Origin: Promethearchaeota archaeon
Lineage (GTDB): Archaea; Asgardarchaeota; Lokiarchaeia; Sigynarchaeales; SOKP01
Reading direction: 5' to 3'
DNA: 9,994 nt
Assembly (NCBI GenBank): GCA_016839655.1
Contig: JAEOTW010000151.1
Coordinates: forward strand, 1-9,994
Below, in pieces: positions 1-5,427 of the stretch. Numbering within the stretch: position 1 is the stretch's first letter; each line of letters starts with the position of its first letter. The position numbers and the translations under genes are program-made. The notes under the pieces were generated by a model. That model searched no databases. It had not been told where the DNA came from and saw only the letters and a program-made list of their open reading frames with translations.

Positions 1-714
1 AATAAAGCTAAAGCTATGGTTGATCAAGCCATTTCAGAATTTGGAAAATTAGATATTCTTGTTAATAATGCGGGTATTTTACGCGATAGAATGCTCTTCA
101 ATATGTCAGAGCAAGAATTTGATGATGTAATAGCAGTGCATTTAAAAGGTACATTTAACATGACTCGCCATGCTGCTGCCTACTTTAGAGAAAAAGGAAA
201 AGCTAATGAAGCTTTGGGAAACTTTGGAAGAGTAATTAATACCGCATCTGATGCAGGTTTAACGGGGAACGTTGGACAAACTAATTATGGAGCTGCAAAA
301 GCAGGTATCGCTGCTTTCACTATGAACGCTTCAGCAGAATTAAAAAAATATGCTACAGTCAATTGTATTGTTCCATTAGCACGAACTCGTTTAACTACAG
401 ATGCTACTCCGCAAATGGTTGAAATAATGAATAAACTCGATGAAACTGGACTTGATGTTTTCAATCCGACTAATGTAGCACCAATGGTTGTATTTTTAGC
501 ATCAGACAAGGCTAAAAAGATTAATGGAGAGGTATTTAGAGTCGTAGCTGATCGTGTTATGCTATTCCAAGGATGGCATACTGTTAACCAAATTAAAAAT
601 GATCATAAACCCTTTACGCCCCAATTAATTGCCGAAAAGATAAGAGAATTAATGAAGGGCGCACCAAAAAAAGAAAATTTATATGCTCTTCTTGGCGATT
701 TGGTTAAGATGTAA
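1..714 (+). CDS. Short-chain dehydrogenase/reductase, MFE-2 (hydroxyacyl-CoA dehydrogenase)-like, 5'-truncated
   Basis: The frame is open to the left edge (five codons precede the ATG at 16), so the real start and the N-terminal nucleotide-binding GxxxGxG are outside the window. Residues below are counted from the ATG at 16. Seen: NNAG at 17-20, the catalytic Ser at 78 (INTASD), and the YxxxK pair Tyr91/Lys95 (NYGAAKAG). The VHLKGTF segment has His where classical SDRs usually have the catalytic Asn. The VHL(K/R)G(T/S)F pattern and the later NCIVP..RTRLT stretch are typical of the peroxisomal MFE-2 dehydrogenase and related hydroxyacyl-CoA/oxoacyl reductases. About 55 residues after the core (from about 178) form a C-terminal extension. 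Inferred role: NAD(P)-dependent oxidation or reduction of a 3-hydroxyacyl/3-oxoacyl thioester in lipid or fatty-acid metabolism. The fold is certain; the substrate is not. The gene ends at a T-rich tract and is convergent with the next gene. Confidence 0.9.
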   Translation, partial: NKAKAMVDQAISEFGKLDILVNNAGILRDRMLFNMSEQEFDDVIAVHLKGTFNMTRHAAAYFREKGKANEALGNFGRVINTASDAGLTGNVGQTNYGAAKAGIAAFTMNASAELKKYATVNCIVPLARTRLTTDATPQMVEIMNKLDETGLDVFNPTNVAPMVVFLASDKAKKINGEVFRVVADRVMLFQGWHTVNQIKNDHKPFTPQLIAEKIRELMKGAPKKENLYALLGDLVKM

Positions 715-717
715 TTT

Positions 718-752
718 AATTTTAATCCTATTTTTTTCTTTATTTTTTTTTA
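718..752 (+). terminator. T-rich terminator after the SDR gene
   Basis: Directly after the SDR stop codon the plus strand carries several runs of T (seven and nine in a row) broken by single bases, without a strong GC stem. Archaeal RNA polymerase terminates at such oligo-T tracts. It lies between two convergent genes. Confidence 0.55.
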
Positions 753-775
753 ATCATAATATAATGTTAAGAGAG

Positions 776-1054
776 TTACTCTAACTTATCTGCAATTTCT
801 TTGAAAATATGATAAATTATTATGATTATTTTATCAAAAACTTCTTCAGACATATCAGCACTATTAGTCTTTAACTTATTTAAAAGATAATCTAATTTAT
901 TTAGAGCAGCATTAAGATATGAGATATCATCTTTATTATTTGCTCTTTTAACTCGTGTTTTTAAAAATATTATCTCACTTATAAGCATATTAACTAATTT
1001 TTCTTTTCTTGATTCAACAAACACATTATATGGAAATAAGATTGTTTTGCTCAT
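776..1054 (-). CDS. Small helical hypothetical protein (92 aa)
   Basis: Not recognised. The ATG is well supported: GAGGT (plus-strand positions 1061-1065) lies six bases upstream of it. The protein looks largely alpha-helical. Residues 17-65 have Leu/Ile/Val spaced as in a helical bundle or coiled coil, with many Lys/Asn, followed by a very Ile-rich stretch (KIIIIIYHIF, about 75-84) and a charged C-terminus. There is no signal peptide, Cys cluster or catalytic motif. The Ile-rich segment is short for a membrane span and more likely packs in an oligomer or against a partner. The size is close to GatC, but the sequence lacks the GatC N-terminal pattern, so it was not called as such. It is the last of four minus-strand genes and lies 168 bp from its upstream neighbour, so it probably has its own promoter. 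Confidence 0.65.
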   Translation of the reverse strand: MSKTILFPYNVFVESRKEKLVNMLISEIIFLKTRVKRANNKDDISYLNAALNKLDYLLNKLKTNSADMSEEVFDKIIIIIYHIFKEIADKLE

Positions 1055-1117
1055 TTTTTAACCTCAGAATTAATTTTATTCTTAGTTATTAAGAGAATAG
1101 CACTGAATTAATTTCTT

Positions 1118-1176
1118 TTAGAGTCCAATTATTGAGTTCTATTGTTTTATTCAAAAAAAAGTGTAACTGACTCTAA
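1118..1176. repeat. 8-bp inverted repeat upstream of the 92-aa gene
   Basis: TTAGAGTC at 1118-1125 is the exact reverse complement of GACTCTAA at 1169-1176, with 43 bases between. It lies in the 168-bp gap before the 92-aa gene, next to a possible TATA-like stretch (TTATATGA on the minus strand, about 1178-1185). It could be a paired binding site or a leader hairpin. In such AT-rich DNA chance is not excluded. Confidence 0.3.
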
Positions 1177-1222
1177 ATCATATAAGAAATAAAATAATTA
1201 TTATAACAGTAATTTTAATAAT

Positions 1223-1738
1223 TTATTTGTCAATTAAATCTTCAAAAAATTCATCGCCATAAGGTTCTTCTTTCTTCTCTTTTTTCTCTTCTTCTTTCAA
1301 TTCTTTATGCATAAAACGAGCACCAATTATCATCGCAACAACAAGTCCAATAACTAATCCATATATAGATCTCTCCAAGAAATAATAGAAGAAGAATTCA
1401 ACAGTAATTGTTTGTATGTATAGAATTGCATCGACAAGAGTAGTAGAAAGTGCTGAAATCAATCCACCAATAACTACCGTGATAACATTAATTTTTGTAA
1501 TCGATTGTTCTTCTTTTCGATATTTTGTGGTATAAATTACACCACCTATTGCTCCAATTAAAAATTGATAATCAACAAAAGCATAGAGCCCAAGTAAAAA
1601 TCCAAGAATGTCAAAAAAATAATAAATTAAACGGATTGTACTATATATAAAAAAAGTAAGAGATACAAAAACAACTATCCCAAATTTTAAGTTATTTTCT
1701 TTGGCATAATCAGAATTGAGAGAAATATTATTCACCAA
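1223..1738 (-). CDS. Four-helix integral membrane protein with charged C-terminal tail
   Basis: Not recognised. The start is not ATG. The frame has TTG at 1738 followed directly by GTG at 1735, and the only upstream codons before a stop (TAA at 1775-1777) contain no ATG. One of these two is therefore the start, with GTG as likely as TTG. Four hydrophobic segments are visible at about residues 18-41, 43-70, 84-108 and 122-142. The loop between helices 2 and 3 is charged (KYRKEEQ), and a cytosolic-looking tail (about 144-171) is rich in Glu and Lys and ends in an acidic stretch. The segments contain small-residue patterns (GAIGG, IGGLISALS, GLVIGLVVA) suited to helix packing. There is no transporter or enzyme signature. 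The T/A-rich stretch around 1769-1779 could hold a minus-strand TATA box. It lies between two other unrecognised minus-strand genes with gaps of about 90 and 170 bp. Confidence 0.75.
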   Translation of the reverse strand: MVNNISLNSDYAKENNLKFGIVVFVSLTFFIYSTIRLIYYFFDILGFLLGLYAFVDYQFLIGAIGGVIYTTKYRKEEQSITKINVITVVIGGLISALSTTLVDAILYIQTITVEFFFYYFLERSIYGLVIGLVVAMIIGARFMHKELKEEEKKEKKEEPYGDEFFEDLIDK

Positions 1739-1830
1739 GTTAAGTTTTAAGGAAATAAAATGATCAAATTTTTTTTAAAGAGTTAAAAATTTAAAAAAAC
1801 AATAATATAAGAAAGTTGCTATTATTTTAG

Positions 1831-2613
1831 TTATTTGTTCGCACCTGGTATATTTTTCCCTTTTGTAATGGCTTTTTTTACAACTTTTTTTGCTAAATCA
1901 ACAGGATCAGCCAAGCTTTTTAGCCCTTCTCCAGCAGCTTGAGCAGCAGAACCTAATACATCACTAGTAATACTACCTCCACCTGCAATTTCTTGGGCTA
2001 TGATACCTACAGCGGGAGTTAAGACAGCTGATACAATGGTAGTTACTGCCGCGACAGCAATTACTTTCGCGATTTTTTTGGCAATTGGACCAGCTTCTCG
2101 TCCTTTTAATTTCTCATCATCTTCAACGGCTTCTAATGATCGTTCAAGACCTTTTATTAATTTATTCAATGCGTCTTCTTTCTTTTCTTTCTTTCCTTCT
2201 ATATAAATACCGTCCTTATAAGCAGATTCTAAGAATTTTGTCAATGATTTATACTTTTGAACTCTTTTATATCCATTCCAATCATCCTCTTTGAAGCTAG
2301 TTAAAATCGTATTACATGGCTTTCCTATATTTACTTCATAAACATAAATTTTGGGTTCTTTTTTATCACTTAAATACACAGCTTCATAAATAAAATCGCC
2401 TAGTTCCTTTTTCTGTCCAATTAATATTCTAAAATTAATACTGTCAGTTTTGCCGATTAAACCTTTAGAGAATTTGGCTAAAGCTACTTTCCCCTTTTTT
2501 GCTTTTTCTTCTTCTTCCATAACAGTATCAGAACGCTTTTCTTCGAAGAAATCACTAAGCGCATCGAATGCGTCTTTAAATATATTCTTGGCTTTATCTA
2601 CTTCTTTTCCCAT
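1831..2613 (-). CDS. Hypothetical protein with C-terminal hydrophobic segment (260 aa)
   Basis: Not recognised. I place the start at the ATG at 2613, not the in-frame GTG at 2622. AGGAG at 2622-2626 sits eight bases before the ATG and overlaps the GTG, so the GTG cannot use it. Numbering is from this ATG. Residues 1-45 form a charged, probably amphipathic helical region with an EEEE/KAKKGK stretch. Residues about 57-135 look like a small alpha/beta domain (FRILIGQ, IYVYEV, YIEG strands). Residues 138-170 are highly charged helix. Residues about 181-205 form a long Ala/Val/Ile-rich segment flanked by lysines, which could span or insert into a membrane, followed by Gly/Ala-rich sequence and a basic C-terminus. 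There is no N-terminal signal peptide. The overall plan (soluble domain, hydrophobic hairpin-like segment, basic tail) suggests membrane association, but no function can be assigned. Confidence 0.75.
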   Translation of the reverse strand: MGKEVDKAKNIFKDAFDALSDFFEEKRSDTVMEEEEKAKKGKVALAKFSKGLIGKTDSINFRILIGQKKELGDFIYEAVYLSDKKEPKIYVYEVNIGKPCNTILTSFKEDDWNGYKRVQKYKSLTKFLESAYKDGIYIEGKKEKKEDALNKLIKGLERSLEAVEDDEKLKGREAGPIAKKIAKVIAVAAVTTIVSAVLTPAVGIIAQEIAGGGSITSDVLGSAAQAAGEGLKSLADPVDLAKKVVKKAITKGKNIPGANK

Positions 2614-2621
2614 AAAATCCA

Positions 2622-2626
2622 CTCCT
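2622..2626 (-). promoter_or_regulatory. Ribosome binding site that decides the start of the 260-aa gene
   Basis: On the minus strand AGGAG is followed by eight bases and then ATG. It overlaps the alternative GTG start and so favours the ATG at 2613. Confidence 0.65.
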
Positions 2627-2704
2627 ATATGGATAATAGTTTAGACGAATTTAGTTACAATAAATATTAAAACTAAAATATTTATGTTTATGTCTTTTTA
2701 TACC

Positions 2705-2717
2705 TTAGGGCTCCTAA
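2705..2717 (-). terminator. Small hairpin just after the GNAT gene
   Basis: TTAGG and CCTAA flank a three-base loop one base beyond the GNAT stop codon on the minus strand. It is short and lacks a good T-tract, so it is a weak terminator candidate. Confidence 0.25.
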
Positions 2718-2718
2718 T

Positions 2719-3864
2719 TCATGGCACTCCAAAAGACACGTAAGTTGGGCAAAAAAGAGGTTTTTTCAGGTTAGGAAATTTAAGATTTAGCTTGAGCTCT
2801 TTAATCATTGTTACATTAGCCTTGATTTTTAAGAAATTCATCCCCTTAAACGCTCTATTTAAATCTTTATCTTTTAAAGGTGATAAATACATTAAAACAG
2901 CTAACGATCTCCTCGTTGCAGCTTTCATAATTTTGTCTAATAGATAAATATATCCAAGGATTAGATTTTTAGAATTATCATACATACTTTTTTCTAGAAA
3001 TATTTCATGGACTAGCCCTATTCTTATCTTTATACCAAATTTAAAAGAATAAATATTCTGTTGGGTGAATATAGACCCTCCTATTATCTTTCCATTTTTT
3101 CTAATAAATATGTAAGTTGGTTTTTGCTGTGCAGCTGGAATTTTTATTCTTGCCCATAAAAATTTTCTTTTATTATATCCTGGATATCCTTCATAATATT
3201 TTGGATTGATCTTATTTATTGCTTTCATGTATTCAAGGTGTTTCTTATTATGGTTAATTTCATATGAAAAATCTTTAAAAAAGGGATAAAATTTTAGTTT
3301 TATTCTATTTAATAATCGAGGTATATATGAAAGAGCAAAAAAAACCGGAAAAAAGAGAGCAAGTGCATACACATTCTTAATAAGCTGTATTATATTTGGA
3401 AATTGTATAAAAAGAGCTCCAAGATCAACATCAAAATACCCTAATTTTTGATAAATCTTCTTTCTTGCAAAACCCCTCAATCCTGCTGAAAGTATTGAAA
3501 AATCGCATTTTTTCTGTTTCATATATTCAATTGACATTTCCATTAATTTTGTTGCGATTCCTCTATTTGTGTAATCTGGAAGAGTTGAAACATCATTAAT
3601 ATCACCCATTAAATACATATTCTTACCAATAGGTACCGTCTCTATTAAATTAACAATTACAACACCTACAATCTTTTTTTTATCGAGATCTTCAGCAATT
3701 TGACACATCTCGGGTTCAAATCCTGGAGATTTAACATATCTCCAGTACCAATTATTTGGAGTTCTTACAAACCCACTACCATTCTGTTGGAAAGCTAAGT
3801 TAAATAAATCAGCTAACTGCTTTTCATCGCCTTTCCGATAATGTCGGAATATTATATTATTCAT
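2719..3864 (-). CDS. GNAT-family N-acetyltransferase with extra C-terminal domain
   Basis: The N-terminal half is a GNAT acetyltransferase, which transfers acetyl from acetyl-CoA to an amine of unknown identity. It starts FRHYRKGDEKQLADLFNLAF, as GNAT domains do. The acetyl-CoA-binding motif A is clear at residues 88-107: a strand ending VSTLP, then YTNRGIATKL with the R-G-I-A pyrophosphate loop at 101-104. A motif-B-like region ends FARKKIYQKLGY (about 132-143). Residues about 164-184 are strongly hydrophobic (ALALFFPVFFALSY) and could anchor the protein to a membrane or be a buried helix. The second half (about 200-381) has its own alpha/beta pattern (YIFIRKNGKIIGGSIF resembles a GNAT beta2-beta3 hairpin), suggesting a tandem or degenerate second acyltransferase domain, as in Eis-like or two-domain GNATs. 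The ATG has no clear ribosome binding site, so a leaderless transcript is possible. It is divergent from the Roadblock gene. Confidence 0.8.
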   Translation of the reverse strand: MNNIIFRHYRKGDEKQLADLFNLAFQQNGSGFVRTPNNWYWRYVKSPGFEPEMCQIAEDLDKKKIVGVVIVNLIETVPIGKNMYLMGDINDVSTLPDYTNRGIATKLMEMSIEYMKQKKCDFSILSAGLRGFARKKIYQKLGYFDVDLGALFIQFPNIIQLIKNVYALALFFPVFFALSYIPRLLNRIKLKFYPFFKDFSYEINHNKKHLEYMKAINKINPKYYEGYPGYNKRKFLWARIKIPAAQQKPTYIFIRKNGKIIGGSIFTQQNIYSFKFGIKIRIGLVHEIFLEKSMYDNSKNLILGYIYLLDKIMKAATRRSLAVLMYLSPLKDKDLNRAFKGMNFLKIKANVTMIKELKLNLKFPNLKKPLFCPTYVSFGVP

Positions 3865-3905
3865 TAGATTTTTTTTGGTTGTTTTTTATTTTTATGATAA
3901 TAAAT

Positions 3906-3939
3906 TAGGAAAAATTAGCTTTTTTAAGCAAGATTCCTA
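3906..3939. repeat. Nested inverted repeat between divergent GNAT and Roadblock genes
   Basis: An outer pair TAGGAA (3906-3911) / TTCCTA (3934-3939) encloses an inner pair GCTT (3918-3921) / AAGC (3926-3929). It lies directly upstream of the likely TATA box of the Roadblock gene and upstream of the divergent GNAT gene, where an operator for either gene could sit. The sequence is AT-rich, so this is only suggestive. Confidence 0.3.
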
Positions 3940-3941
3940 TA

Positions 3942-3951
3942 CTTAAATATA
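3942..3951 (+). promoter_or_regulatory. Probable TATA box of the Roadblock gene
   Basis: CTTAAATATA resembles the archaeal TATA box (TTTAAATA). It is about 65 bp before the ATG, which would give a leader of roughly 40 nt. No strong Shine-Dalgarno is present; only a weak GAG lies five bases before the ATG. Confidence 0.45.
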
Positions 3952-4015
3952 ATTAAAACTTACATAATAATTAAAGAATTAATATTCTCAATAACACAAA
4001 ACTAAATTGAGTTAA

Positions 4016-4369
4016 ATGAGTGAAAGAATAACTGAAATTCTCGATAGTTTAAAGGCGATAAAAGGGGTTCACGGTGCAGCCCTAATTGAGAAATTTGGAT
4101 TAATAAAAGGAAGTGCTCTACCTGGTTGGGTTGATCCAGAAGCTGTTGCCGCTATGGTTACATTAATTTTGAAAGCTAGCCAGAGAGCAACTAAAGAACT
4201 GGAGCAAGGTCAATTTTTCAGTGCTATTATAGAATCTGAAAAAGGAAAAATCCTTTTTAGCGAAATTAAAGGAAATATTTTGTCTATCATTACAACGCGT
4301 GAAGCAAAATTAGGTATAATAAACTTAAAATTAGATGCTGCGAGTTCAGCTCTAGAAGCATTGATATAA
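4016..4369 (+). CDS. Roadblock/LC7 domain protein
   Basis: This is a single-domain Roadblock/LC7 protein of 117 residues, the usual size. Seen: an N-terminal helix (ITEILDSLKAI), then GVHGAALIEKFGLIKGSALP (residues 17-36, the first two strands), then WVDPEAVAAMVTLILKASQRATKEL (38-62, the long central helix), then the strands FSAIIESEKGKILFSEIKGNILSIITT, and a final amphipathic helix after EAKLGIINLKLD. The family forms dimers that act as scaffolds or activators for small Ras-like GTPases (MglB with MglA, Ragulator with Rag), and such proteins are expanded in Asgard archaea. No GTPase gene is visible here, so any partner is encoded elsewhere. It is a single-gene unit with a TATA box upstream and a T-tract after the stop. 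Confidence 0.9.
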   Translation: MSERITEILDSLKAIKGVHGAALIEKFGLIKGSALPGWVDPEAVAAMVTLILKASQRATKELEQGQFFSAIIESEKGKILFSEIKGNILSIITTREAKLGIINLKLDAASSALEALI

Positions 4370-4386
4370 TTTTTTATTCTTTTTTT
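4370..4386 (+). terminator. Oligo-T terminator after the Roadblock gene
   Basis: Two T runs (six and seven) start at the base after the stop codon. This is typical of archaeal factor-independent termination. Confidence 0.55.
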
Positions 4387-4440
4387 AACAAACTATATTT
4401 TAGTGGGATTAGTTTCATTTCTAAATTCATTCCCTAAGAT

Positions 4441-4452
4441 TTAAATTATAAT
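4441..4452 (+). promoter_or_regulatory. Probable TATA box of the MBL hydrolase gene
   Basis: TTAAATTATAAT is centred about 30 bp before the TTG start codon. At this spacing transcription would begin at or near the start codon. This fits a leaderless mRNA and explains the absence of an upstream ribosome binding site. Confidence 0.45.
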
Positions 4453-4477
4453 CAAAACAATTATTTTATAATAAAAT

Positions 4478-5386
4478 TTGAAGGTGACCAGTATAGTAAT
4501 TATAAATTCTGAAGGCAAAATTAATGACAATTATTATCTTATAGATGGAATGACTATGGGAATGCAGAAATTTCTTTCAATTTATATTATTGAACATGGT
4601 GGAATGCGTTTGATGATTGATGTAGGAGAAACAATAAAATCCCGTAAAATCATAAAAAAGATTAAAGATTTAGGGCTATATCCTATTGATAAAATCATTT
4701 TAACTCATTCTCATTGGGATCATGCCCAAGGTTTATCTAAATTAATTAATTCAATGAAAGAGAGTGAAGTTGAAGTTTTAGCCGCAAAAAATGCTGTAGA
4801 AAATTTAAAACATCCAGAAAAAATGGTAAATGGATTTGAAGGATTTGCTGATACAACATATGCCTTTGAAGGAGAGATTACTCCTTTAAAAGAAGGTGAT
4901 ATTATTGATATAAATGGATTGGAATTAGAAATTGTTAATTTTTTCGGGCACACCATGGATTCTATTGGGATCATTGACAAAGTAAATAAAAATATATTTG
5001 TAGGGGACGCAGTTTTAATGAGATTAGACCAAGATGCTTTTTTTGTGCCTCTTATGCCACCCGATTTTCATGAAGAAGAACTTCTGAAAACATTTGATAA
5101 ATTACGAAATATGAAGGATGAGTTAAACTCTATCTCTTTAACTCATTTTGGACTATGGAAAGATAATCATTGTAAACAAGTATTAGATGAGATGGAAGAT
5201 CTATATTTTAAGGTCAAGAATTCACTAATTGAATGGTATAACGAAGATCCATCAATTGAGTCTATAACAACAAAATATTTTAGAACCTTCACACCTAATT
5301 CTAAAATTTGGAATGAGAAGCTATTTGAAGCACTTATTGTTATGATGATAAACGGTTTAAAGTGGAGTGGATTTATAAAAGTATAG
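4478..5386 (+). CDS. Metallo-beta-lactamase-fold hydrolase
   Basis: This is an MBL-fold metal-dependent hydrolase of 302 residues with a complete dinuclear metal site. THSHWDH at 76-82 gives His77, His79, Asp81 and His82. The other ligands are His158 (FFGHTMDS), Asp177 (FVGDAVL) and His223 (LTHFG). This arrangement is that of glyoxalase-II-like and related thioester or phosphoester hydrolases; the substrate cannot be read from the sequence. A C-terminal helical region (about 230-302) replaces a second domain. The frame is closed by TAA at 4472-4474, so the start must be TTG 4478 or GTG 4484. An ATG further on (4550) would remove the first beta strand. Context gives no pathway hint: it is a lone gene between the Roadblock gene and the convergent gatB. 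Confidence 0.85.
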   Translation: MKVTSIVIINSEGKINDNYYLIDGMTMGMQKFLSIYIIEHGGMRLMIDVGETIKSRKIIKKIKDLGLYPIDKIILTHSHWDHAQGLSKLINSMKESEVEVLAAKNAVENLKHPEKMVNGFEGFADTTYAFEGEITPLKEGDIIDINGLELEIVNFFGHTMDSIGIIDKVNKNIFVGDAVLMRLDQDAFFVPLMPPDFHEEELLKTFDKLRNMKDELNSISLTHFGLWKDNHCKQVLDEMEDLYFKVKNSLIEWYNEDPSIESITTKYFRTFTPNSKIWNEKLFEALIVMMINGLKWSGFIKV

Positions 5387-5397
5387 ACTGCTTTATA

Positions 5398-5427
5398 TTA
5401 ATCAATAATTTTTTTTTAATCAATAAT
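5398..5427. repeat. 12-bp direct repeat at the 3' end of gatB
   Basis: TTAATCAATAAT occurs at 5398-5409 and 5416-5427, a period of 18 bp. On the minus strand the second copy encodes the last residues Ile-Ile-Asp and the stop of gatB. The first copy repeats Ile-Ile-Asp-stop in the same frame after the stop. It looks like a small in-frame duplication of the gene's end. Confidence 0.6.
5409..5417 (+). terminator. Oligo-T terminator after the MBL gene
   Basis: Nine consecutive T lie 22 bases after the MBL stop codon, overlapping the gatB stop on the other strand. This is a good archaeal terminator for the plus-strand gene. Confidence 0.5.

Noticed and set aside
766..785. Imperfect palindrome around GAGTTACTC at the end of the 92-aa gene
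   Set aside because: Five paired bases with a one-base centre overlapping a stop codon, and no T-tract on that strand; not enough for a terminator.
776..1054. Considered whether the 92-aa protein is the missing GatC
   Set aside because: Size fits, but it lacks the GatC N-terminal pattern (helix with LARL and LNxIL-type motifs) and is far from gatAB.
1067..1114. Direct repeat GAATTAATTT at 1067-1076 and 1105-1114
   Set aside because: Ten bases of A/T-dominated sequence at two nearby places is easily expected by chance here.
2000..2294. Plus-strand ORFs of 68-69 codons across 2000-2294
   Set aside because: They lie antisense to the 260-aa gene, overlap each other, lack ribosome binding sites and have low-complexity Ser/Phe composition typical of shadow frames.
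4720..4980. 86-codon minus-strand ORF inside the MBL gene
   Set aside because: It is antisense to a gene with a full set of conserved metal ligands; no start signal.
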